NCBI GenBank assembly: GCA_964534765.1
Contig: CAZHRJ010000165.1
Coordinates: 1 to 6,045, forward strand
DNA from: CAZHRJ01 sp964534765
Lineage (GTDB): Bacteria; Lindowbacteria; 2-12-FULL-62-27
Reading direction: 5' to 3'
DNA: 6,045 bases
In this document: positions 1-5,267 of the stretch, in pieces
Position numbering within the stretch: the stretch's first letter is position 1
Layout: each line of letters opens with the position of its first letter
Position numbers and translations under genes: made by a program
Notes under the pieces: generated by a model
Seen by the model: only the letters and a program-made list of their open reading frames with translations
What the model was told of the DNA's origin: nothing
Database searches by the model: none

Positions 1-12
1 TATAAGAGACAG
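1..12 (+). other. Probable Tn5/Nextera mosaic-end adapter remnant
   Basis: The first 12 bases, TATAAGAGACAG, equal the last 12 bases of the 19-bp Tn5 mosaic end used in tagmentation libraries (AGATGTGTATAAGAGACAG). The match ends exactly where convincing OppB homology begins (R-Y-L-W-S-L-A at base 13 onward). This is most simply untrimmed adapter at a contig end, not biology. The four codons it would supply to oppB (Y-K-R-Q) should not be trusted. Confidence 0.85.
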
Positions 13-741
13 AGATATCTCTGGTCGCTCGCGCAGGGCGATCTTGGGCCGTCGTACCGATATGCGAACCGCACGGTCAACGAGGTGATTGCCATGTCGT
101 TTCCGGTATCTCTGGAACTGGCCCTATGGTCGCTGATAGTCGCGCTGACGCTGGGTCTGGGCGCCGGCGTCTATGCGTCGCTTCATCCGGCGACATGGAA
201 AGATCACGCGCCGATGACGATGGCGATGGTGGGCGTGTGCGTCCCGAATTTTGTTCTGGGTCCGGTCCTGGTCTTAATTTTTTCACTGAAGCTTGGCTGG
301 CTTCCGGTGGCCGGCTGGTCCAGCGGCGCGGACCGGGTGCTGCCGGCGCTGACATTGGGGGCGATCTATGCCGCCTATGTCTCGCGCCTGACGCGCGGCG
401 GGATGATGGAGGTTCTCCGGCAGGATTTTATCCGAACCGCGCGCGCCAAGGGCCTGCCGGAGCGCGTCGTGATTCTCCGGCACGCGCTTCGCGGGGGTCT
501 GCTGCCCACCGTATCCTTTCTGGGCCCCGCGATCGCTGGGATAGTGACAGGATCCCTGGTGATCGAGAAAATATTTGACATTCCGGGTCTGGGCCGTTTT
601 TTTGTGGACAGCGCGCTGAACCGCGATTACACGATGGTGATGGGCACGGCCCTTTTCTACGCCGTGATCATCATCGCGATGAACATCCTCGTGGACGTGG
701 CGTACGCGTATCTTGACCCGCGGGTGAGATATGAAAGCTGA
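1..741 (+). CDS. oppB: Oligopeptide ABC transporter permease OppB (5' partial)
   Basis: Inner-membrane permease subunit that, with OppC, forms the channel for peptides delivered by OppA and powered by OppD/OppF. The frame is open from base 1 to the TGA at 739-741, giving 246 codons; the first four are probably adapter. Compared from memory with E. coli OppB (306 residues), about 60 N-terminal residues, including the first membrane segment, are missing. Visible family marks are GDLGPSYRY (bases 37-63), FPVSLEL (near 100-120), the ABC-facing EAA-type loop FIRTARAKGLPERVVILRHAL (bases 427-489), VIEKIFDIPGLG (near 559-594) and the C-terminal YLDPRVRY. Several long hydrophobic stretches are consistent with a polytopic protein. 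In-frame GTG (85) and ATG (94) codons lie inside conserved sequence and are not the real start. The 3' end overlaps oppC by 11 bases, indicating translational coupling. DppB is the alternative name, but the FPVS and GPS motifs favour OppB. Confidence 0.95.
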   Translation, partial: YKRQRYLWSLAQGDLGPSYRYANRTVNEVIAMSFPVSLELALWSLIVALTLGLGAGVYASLHPATWKDHAPMTMAMVGVCVPNFVLGPVLVLIFSLKLGWLPVAGWSSGADRVLPALTLGAIYAAYVSRLTRGGMMEVLRQDFIRTARAKGLPERVVILRHALRGGLLPTVSFLGPAIAGIVTGSLVIEKIFDIPGLGRFFVDSALNRDYTMVMGTALFYAVIIIAMNILVDVAYAYLDPRVRYES

Positions 742-1591
742 GCGCGGCGAGAGTCTCTGGGTTGACGCGCGGCGCCGGCTGATTCAAAACCGTGCCGCGA
801 TTGCCGGGATCTGGGTGACGGCCGCGCTGATTGTGCTGGGGGTCATGGCGCCGATTCTGGCGCCTTACGCATATGACGAACAGAACCTGGATCTCGGCGC
901 CGCTCCACCCTCGGCCGCTCACTGGCTCGGTACCGACTCACTAGGCCGGGATCTGCTGACCCGCATGCTCTACGGTAGCCGGATTTCGCTGCTGGTCGGC
1001 ATCCTGGCGACGATGGTGAGCATGCTGATCGGCGTGACTTACGGCGCCATTGCCGGATATGTGGGCGGCCGGGCCGACGCCGTGATGATGCGGATCGTGG
1101 ACATTTTGTACTCACTGCCGTTTATTTTTTTTGTCATCATTCTCATGGTGTATTTCGGCCGAAACCTTGTGAATCTGTTCATCGCGCTGGGGTGCGTGCA
1201 GTGGCTGACGATGGCCCGGATTGTGCGGGGTCAGGTGATCACGCTAAAGCGGAAGGAGTTCGTGGAGGCTGCGGTAGCGGTGGGAGTATCCGCCGGTGGA
1301 ATTGTTTTTCGGCATCTGGTGCCGAACGTGCTGGGTCCGATCATCGTCTACGCGACGCTGACGGTGCCCGCGGTGATGCTGGAGGAGGCGTTTTTAAGTT
1401 TTCTGGGTCTGGGCGTGCAGCCGCCGATGTCATCGTGGGGCCTGCTCATGGCGGAGGGGATCAAGCATCTGGAGCTGGAGCCGTGGTTGATCCTGTTTCC
1501 GGGATTTTTTCTGACCCTGACGCTTTTTTCCCTGAACTTTTTGGGCGATGGACTGCGCGACGCGCTCGACCCCAAATACCGGAACGACTGA
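731..1591 (+). CDS. oppC: Oligopeptide ABC transporter permease OppC
   Basis: Second inner-membrane permease of the oligopeptide importer, 286 residues and close to full family length. The N-terminal SLWVDARRRLIQNRAAIAG (residues 8-26) closely resembles E. coli OppC as I remember it. It is followed by a first membrane segment (about 23-45), the periplasmic signature HWLGTDSLGRDLL (64-76), further membrane segments, and the cytoplasmic EAA loop around EFVEAAVAVGVSAGGIVFRH (176-195), which docks on the ATPases. The FLGLGVQPPMSSWG signature (224-237) and the C-terminal FLGDGLRDALDPKYR follow. The ATG at 731 lies inside the end of oppB and is preceded by GGGTGAG (722-728), a weak ribosome site, so reinitiation after oppB is likely. 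oppD begins 4 bases after its stop. Phe is mostly TTT, giving T-runs unusual for this GC-rich gene. Confidence 0.97.
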   Translation: MKAERGESLWVDARRRLIQNRAAIAGIWVTAALIVLGVMAPILAPYAYDEQNLDLGAAPPSAAHWLGTDSLGRDLLTRMLYGSRISLLVGILATMVSMLIGVTYGAIAGYVGGRADAVMMRIVDILYSLPFIFFVIILMVYFGRNLVNLFIALGCVQWLTMARIVRGQVITLKRKEFVEAAVAVGVSAGGIVFRHLVPNVLGPIIVYATLTVPAVMLEEAFLSFLGLGVQPPMSSWGLLMAEGIKHLELEPWLILFPGFFLTLTLFSLNFLGDGLRDALDPKYRND

Positions 1592-1595
1592 CCCC

Positions 1596-2591
1596 ATGCC
1601 GATTCTGGACGTGACGGATCTGCGGGTTCATTTCCACACGCGGCATGGTCTGGTCAAGGCGGTGGATGGTGTTTCCTTTCAAATCGAGCGAGGCGATGTT
1701 CTGGGGATAGTGGGCGAAAGCGGAAGCGGCAAAAGCGTATCCTGTCTGGCGCTGATGGGGCTTTTGCCGTCTCCGCCGGCGCGAATCGAATCGGGCCGCG
1801 CCGTGCTTGGTCCGGGCGCGGGCGATCGGTCCGTGGCCGATGTATTAGCGCTGGACGCGGAGGGACTGCGACGACTGAGAGGCCGGCGGATTGGCATGAT
1901 TTTTCAGGAGCCGATGACCTCGCTCAATCCGTATCTGCGGATCGGCACGCAGCTGATGGAGGTTTTGACAACGCACGAGGCGTCGTCGGAGTCCCTCGCG
2001 AGGAAGCGGGCGACCGAGATGCTGGATCTGGTGGGCATACCGGAACCGTCGATCCGGATGGATCAGTATCCGCACGAGTTTTCGGGCGGGATGCGACAGC
2101 GGGTGATGATCGCGATGGCGCTTCTGGCCCGGCCGGATCTGCTGATCGCGGACGAGCCGACGACGGCGCTGGACGTGACGATTCAGGCGCAGATTCTGGA
2201 ACTGTTGAAGCAACTGCAAAAGCAGTTCGGGATGTCGATCATCCTGATTTCCCACGCGATGGGCGTCGTGGCCGAGATGAGCGAGCAGATTCTGGTGATG
2301 TATGCGGGCCGGATCGTCGAGCGGGGCCGGCCGGCGGATCTGTTCGGGAAGGCCGCGCACCCCTATACGCGAGCGCTGATTGAATCCATGCCCGTTCCCT
2401 CGGCCACCCGGCGGCGGCTTCAGTCCATACCGGGCGCGCCGCCGGACATGGCGGATCTTCCGGTTGGGTGCGTATTTGCGCCGCGGTGCAGTTTTGTTCA
2501 GCCGATATGCCGGGACGTGTATCCAGATGAGCGGGCAACTCCGGAGCAACCCAGTCACACGTTTCGATGTCACGTGGATATCAACAAATAG
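1596..2591 (+). CDS. oppD: Oligopeptide ABC transporter ATP-binding protein OppD
   Basis: Cytoplasmic ATPase that pairs with OppF to power peptide import; 331 residues from ATG 1596. That start is 4 bases after the oppC stop and gives the usual family N terminus (PILDVTDLRVHF); an in-frame ATG at 1548 would overlap oppC by 44 bases and adds an unrelated 16-residue extension. Nucleotide-binding motifs in order: Walker A GESGSGKS (40-47), Q-loop Q104 in IFQEP, ABC signature FSGGMRQRV (162-170), Walker B LLIADE with catalytic E187, D-loop ALD (191-193), and H-loop H220. The C-terminal oligopeptide/dipeptide extension contains HPYTRAL (255-261) and four cysteines (C292, C298, C305, C325) matching the iron-sulfur pattern of OppD/DppD proteins. 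Two oddities: the H-loop reads SHAM where SHDL/THDL is usual, and residues about 70-84 look longer than in common homologues. No strong ribosome site is visible, so coupling to oppC is likely. Confidence 0.96.
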   Translation: MPILDVTDLRVHFHTRHGLVKAVDGVSFQIERGDVLGIVGESGSGKSVSCLALMGLLPSPPARIESGRAVLGPGAGDRSVADVLALDAEGLRRLRGRRIGMIFQEPMTSLNPYLRIGTQLMEVLTTHEASSESLARKRATEMLDLVGIPEPSIRMDQYPHEFSGGMRQRVMIAMALLARPDLLIADEPTTALDVTIQAQILELLKQLQKQFGMSIILISHAMGVVAEMSEQILVMYAGRIVERGRPADLFGKAAHPYTRALIESMPVPSATRRRLQSIPGAPPDMADLPVGCVFAPRCSFVQPICRDVYPDERATPEQPSHTFRCHVDINK

Positions 2592-2607
2592 TGGATATCA
2601 ACAAATA
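2574..2607 (+). repeat. Perfect 17-bp tandem duplication across the oppD stop
   Basis: GTGGATATCAACAAATA occurs twice back to back (2574-2590 and 2591-2607), and each copy is followed by G. The first copy encodes the OppD C terminus V-D-I-N-K and, with the following G, the TAG stop. The second copy is non-coding and runs directly into the oppF ribosome site. Removing one copy would place the oppD stop inside the TAGGAG of the oppF ribosome site, which looks like the ancestral layout; that history is inference. Confidence 0.9.
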
Positions 2608-2615
2608 GGAGAAGG
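2607..2615 (+). promoter_or_regulatory. Ribosome binding site of oppF
   Basis: AGGAGAAGG lies upstream of the ATG at 2622. It offers AGGAG with a 10-base spacer or GAAGG with a 6-base spacer. It is the clearest Shine-Dalgarno sequence in the operon and supports independent initiation of oppF rather than pure coupling to oppD. Confidence 0.75.
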
Positions 2616-2621
2616 CGGGAA

Positions 2622-3611
2622 ATGGCAGAGGCGGCAGAGGCGGTTTTGGAGGTCGAGGATCTGAAAGTTCATTTCCCGATCACGAAGGGATTTTTCCGGC
2701 GCCGGCAAATCGGTGTGATCCGCGCGCTGGATGGCGTCAGTCTATGCATCCGATCGGGCCAGACGCTGGGGCTGGTCGGCGAATCGGGAAGCGGCAAGAC
2801 GACGCTGGGCCGGGCGGTGGTGGGACTGACACGCGCGTCCTCCGGTTCAATCCGTTTTCGCGGGGAAGAACTGACAGGTCTTGACCGCCGGCGCTTTAAG
2901 CCCTATCGGTCCAGAATCCAGATCATCTTTCAGGATCCCTACTCCTCCTTGAATCCGCGGATGACGGTCTACGACATTCTGTCCGAGCCGCTATCCGTGC
3001 ATGAGCGCCTGGTCCGAGCGGAGAAGGATCGGCGGATAACGGAGATGCTGGACCGGGTGGGGCTATCCGCGGCGCAAATGAACCGGTATCCGCACGAGTT
3101 TTCCGGCGGCCAGCGTCAGCGGATCGCGATTGCGCGGGCACTGATCGTCCGGCCGGAGCTGGTCATCGCCGACGAGCCGGTATCGGCGCTGGATGTGTCG
3201 ATTCAGGCGCAGATACTGAATCTGCTCATGGATCTCCGGCGGGATCTCAATTTGACGCTTCTTTTTATCTCGCACGATTTATCGGTTGTCGAGTATCTGT
3301 CGGACGATGTCGCGGTGATGTATCTGGGGAAGATCATGGAAGTGGCCGATTACGATTCCCTGTACCGCCGGCCGCTGAACCCATACACGCAGGCATTGAT
3401 CTCGGCCATGCCCAGCATTGATTCCCAGTCCAGAAAGGAACGGATTATCCTCAAGGGCAACATTCCCTCGCCCTCCGCTCCTCCGTCCGGATGTTATTTT
3501 CATCCGCGGTGTCCACACGCTGAATCGCGCTGCGCCACCGAGGAACCGCCGCTGGAAGAAGTGAAGCCCGGGCGTCGCTCGGCGTGCTGGTTTTCGTCGC
3601 GCTGGGCGTGA
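2622..3611 (+). CDS. oppF: Oligopeptide ABC transporter ATP-binding protein OppF
   Basis: Second cytoplasmic ATPase of the importer, 329 residues, full length for the family. Motifs in order: VLEVEDLKVHFPI (8-20) typical of OppF/DppF, an RRR insert before the first strand (26-28), Walker A GESGSGKT (53-60), Q-loop Q104 in IFQDPYSSLNP, signature SGGQRQRI (161-168), Walker B VIADE with E185, D-loop ALD (189-191), and H-loop H218 in ISHDLSVV. All catalytic motifs are canonical. The C-terminal extension has NPYTQALI (253-260) and cysteines C291, C297, C304 and C322, spaced like the iron-sulfur set of OppD. The ATG start is supported by the ribosome site at 2607-2615 and by the family N terminus. 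It is the last gene of the operon; its stop is 56 bases from the converging birA stop. Confidence 0.96.
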   Translation: MAEAAEAVLEVEDLKVHFPITKGFFRRRQIGVIRALDGVSLCIRSGQTLGLVGESGSGKTTLGRAVVGLTRASSGSIRFRGEELTGLDRRRFKPYRSRIQIIFQDPYSSLNPRMTVYDILSEPLSVHERLVRAEKDRRITEMLDRVGLSAAQMNRYPHEFSGGQRQRIAIARALIVRPELVIADEPVSALDVSIQAQILNLLMDLRRDLNLTLLFISHDLSVVEYLSDDVAVMYLGKIMEVADYDSLYRRPLNPYTQALISAMPSIDSQSRKERIILKGNIPSPSAPPSGCYFHPRCPHAESRCATEEPPLEEVKPGRRSACWFSSRWA

Positions 3612-3667
3612 CAGGCCGCCCCTCTCAAGGCGAGTTGACATAATATCTCTTATGGGAAGCTGGGTTC
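3612..3667. other. Convergent intergenic gap with a weak imperfect inverted repeat
   Basis: This 56-base gap separates the oppF and birA stops. CCGCCCCTCTC (3616-3626) can pair 10 of 11 bases with GAGAGAGGCGG (3673-3683, inside the birA 3' end) across a 46-base loop, and CATAA/TTATG (3639-3643, 3650-3654) makes a small AT-rich hairpin inside that loop. Neither is followed by a convincing T-run on either strand, so I do not call an intrinsic terminator; how transcription stops between the converging units is unresolved. Confidence 0.3.
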
Positions 3668-4483
3668 TCAGGGAGAGAGGCGGAGGGTACCGGAAAAAAA
3701 GGAATGCGTGCGGCCTGATGTGTCGCGGAGATGCAAGGCGCCGGTGGGATGGATACCTTCATAAAATCCATGGAAACGGATTCTTCCCTCGGTCAGCACA
3801 ACCGCGCTGCCCGTAGGAATCGCGTCGTACTCTTTCCACTTCTCAAGAAACGGCGCAAATCCCCGGATGCTGAAATCGTCCGTCACTTCAACAAAAGTTC
3901 GAAGCATTTTTTCAAGAAGCCGCGATTCATCCCATCGCCGCCCGGTCAGGTCGACCAGTGAGACGGCGGTGCGGCGGATTGCCGCGGTCGCGCTGCTCAT
4001 CGGCGAATTAACATTGATGCCGACACCCACCACCATTTGCTGAATGCGCCCGGCTCGAACCCGGCTTTCGACCAGAATCCCACCCAGTTTTCGGCCACGC
4101 GCGTAAAGATCATTGGGCCATTTCACGCCGACCGGACAGGCGGCATCGATGGATCGAATGGCCCGAGCGAGAGCCAGACCCGTCACCAGGGAAATGGCCG
4201 ACGCCGGATCCCCAGGGTTCCGTTCACGGGAATGCCGAATAACGGAGAAGGTCAGACTTCCGGCGCCGGACCACCACCGGTTCATTCCGCGCCCGCGCCC
4301 GGCCGTCTGCCGGGGCGTAATGACAAGGGAACGATCCGGCGCTCCGCCGTCGACGAGCGCCCAAGCCCTGGAATTGGTTGAATTGAGATTCGGAAAATAG
4401 AAAACGGCGGAAAGCCGACTGCGCCGCCGGAATGCCGAACTGAGAAGCCGGAGTCTGGAGAGGCCGGCCCTGGGCCATTCCAA
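3668..4483 (-). CDS. birA: Biotin-[acetyl-CoA-carboxylase] ligase, catalytic form without HTH
   Basis: Cytoplasmic enzyme that makes biotinyl-5'-AMP from biotin and ATP and transfers biotin to a lysine of a carrier protein such as AccB. Numbering from the proposed TTG start (271 residues): STN (35-37), nucleotide/biotin loop QTAGRGRGMNRWW (59-71), VKWPNDLY (120-127), RKLGGILVE (131-139) with the biotin-site lysine K132, GVGINVN (153-159), and a C-terminal SH3-like part including FYEGIHPTGALHL (240-252). E. coli BirA has an extra N-terminal HTH repressor domain; none is present here, so this is a ligase without biotin-operon repressor function. The start is uncertain: an ATG at 4609 would overlap the upstream regulator by 116 bases with non-family sequence, and TTG 4483 is the only usual start codon between the regulator stop and the conserved core. 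It begins 10 bases after that stop with no good ribosome site, suggesting coupling. Confidence 0.93.
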   Translation of the reverse strand: MEWPRAGLSRLRLLSSAFRRRSRLSAVFYFPNLNSTNSRAWALVDGGAPDRSLVITPRQTAGRGRGMNRWWSGAGSLTFSVIRHSRERNPGDPASAISLVTGLALARAIRSIDAACPVGVKWPNDLYARGRKLGGILVESRVRAGRIQQMVVGVGINVNSPMSSATAAIRRTAVSLVDLTGRRWDESRLLEKMLRTFVEVTDDFSIRGFAPFLEKWKEYDAIPTGSAVVLTEGRIRFHGFYEGIHPTGALHLRDTSGRTHSFFSGTLRLSP

Positions 4484-4493
4484 GCCAGTGACT

Positions 4494-5168
4494 TTATTTA
4501 ATCCACTGGGCGAGTTTTTGGGAATCGCGGATCCAGATGTTTCTCTCACCGTCGACCTCGACGCTGCCTTCGTCGATAAACAGTTTGAGCGTACGAGTGA
4601 CAATTTCACGCGTGCTGCCGACGAGGTCGGCCAGCTCCTGATGGGTCAGGCGGATTCGGATGCGCCAGGAATCACCATCGGTTTCACCGAACTTTTCGGC
4701 GATGGAGACAAGATTGTTTGCCAGTCGCGCCGCGACGCTGTCGAAGGTCAACGACTTGATCTGCTCGTTGGCTTCCGTCAGCCTCTGGCAGAGGACTTCG
4801 ATGATCCTCAGTGAAATTTCCGGATGATTCTGCAGATGGGTGACGAAGGCCTCGCGCTTCAGCATGAGCAATTGGGAATCCTCGAGGGCGATCGCGGAGG
4901 CCGATCGGGGCAGATTGGTGATGATGGCCATTTCGCCGAAACATTCCCCCGGCCCCAGGAGGGCGAGGGTTTTCACCTTGCCCCGCTCCGTCGGCTGCTC
5001 GATCTTGATGAGGCCGCTGATGAGGACGTAGAGAACCTTGCCGAACGTTCCGCGCAAGAAAACATACTCACCGCGCCTGACCGATTTTTCGATGGCCAAC
5101 TGATTGATTTTTTTGAGATCCTTGTCTTTGAGACCCGCAAATATGTCGACTTTTTTTAATGAAACCAC
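4494..5168 (-). CDS. CRP/FNR-family transcriptional regulator
   Basis: Cytoplasmic DNA-binding regulator of 224 residues, typical family length. The N-terminal cyclic-nucleotide-binding-like beta barrel (about 8-110) includes LYVLISGLIKI (46-56), GPGECFGEMAII (72-83) and PRSASA (87-92). The G-E and R-S-A elements match the phosphate-binding cassette of cAMP-binding CRP, so a cyclic nucleotide ligand is possible but unproven. A dimerisation helix spans about 117-142. The C-terminal winged helix-turn-helix is LTHQELADLVGSTREIVTRTL (174-194); R187, E188 and R192 align with CRP R180, E181 and R185, which read the TGTGA half-site. There is no N-terminal cysteine cluster, so it is not an oxygen-sensing FNR. 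The start is GTG at 5168, the only sensible one, with GAGGG 7 bases upstream. It lies directly upstream of birA and is probably cotranscribed with it; the regulated genes cannot be told from this window. Confidence 0.92.
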   Translation of the reverse strand: MVSLKKVDIFAGLKDKDLKKINQLAIEKSVRRGEYVFLRGTFGKVLYVLISGLIKIEQPTERGKVKTLALLGPGECFGEMAIITNLPRSASAIALEDSQLLMLKREAFVTHLQNHPEISLRIIEVLCQRLTEANEQIKSLTFDSVAARLANNLVSIAEKFGETDGDSWRIRIRLTHQELADLVGSTREIVTRTLKLFIDEGSVEVDGERNIWIRDSQKLAQWIK

Positions 5169-5175
5169 GGTTCGG

Positions 5176-5180
5176 CCCTC
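5176..5180 (-). promoter_or_regulatory. Ribosome binding site deciding the GTG start of the CRP-family gene
   Basis: On the minus strand GAGGG (5180-5176) precedes GTG 5168 with a 7-base spacer; a second purine run, AAGGAG (5188-5183), is 14 bases away. An ATG at 5191 lies upstream but is in a different frame, so it cannot be the start of the regulator. Confidence 0.6.
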
Positions 5181-5230
5181 TTCTCCTTCATGAACTCAAC
5201 CACCCCACACCCGTCAGGCTCCAGTCCCGA

Positions 5231-5259
5231 ACGGTACTTCAGGCGGCGGAGCAAGTCAA
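5231..5259 (-). promoter_or_regulatory. Possible sigma70-like promoter for the CRP-family gene and birA
   Basis: In the 99-base gap upstream of the regulator, the minus strand reads TTGACT (5259-5254), then 17 bases, then TACCGT (5236-5231). The -35 box matches consensus at 5 of 6 positions and the spacing is ideal, but the -10 box matches only 3 of 6 (T, A and final T). Transcription would begin near 5225, leaving a leader of roughly 55 bases. Without transcript data this is only suggestive; the pair could also be read from a promoter further upstream. Confidence 0.3.
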
Positions 5260-5267
5260 TTCGATGG

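Noticed and set aside
10..23. Perfect 14-bp palindrome CAGAGATATCTCTG near the left edge
   Set aside because: Its left three bases belong to the adapter remnant, so the native DNA does not contain the whole palindrome; the rest encodes conserved OppB residues.
1548..1595. Longer OppD N terminus from ATG 1548
   Set aside because: It overlaps oppC by 44 bases and adds 16 residues that do not look like the family; ATG 1596 gives the expected start 4 bases after oppC.
1845..2573. 242-codon minus-strand reading frame opposite oppD
   Set aside because: It is rich in Arg, His and Pro without domain motifs, as expected for the shadow of a GC-rich gene; oppD on the other strand has every ATPase motif.
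3635..3663. TTGACA after oppF as a plus-strand promoter
   Set aside because: No -10 box at 16-18 bases and no plus-strand gene downstream.
3616..3683. Bidirectional intrinsic terminator between oppF and birA
   Set aside because: The stem has a 46-base loop, one mismatch and no T-run on either side; kept only as a low-confidence description of the gap.
4586..4598. GTGACAATTTCAC as a CRP-type operator
   Set aside because: The half-site spacing is 5 rather than 6 bases, and it lies inside the HTH-coding part of the regulator gene.
4484..4609. Longer birA from ATG 4609
   Set aside because: It would overlap the CRP-family coding region by 116 bases, and the extra 42 residues do not resemble a BirA HTH domain.
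4488..5159. Two plus-strand reading frames (108 and 111 codons) opposite the CRP-family gene
   Set aside because: Antisense shadows of a gene with a complete and recognisable domain order; no ribosome site or homology supports them.
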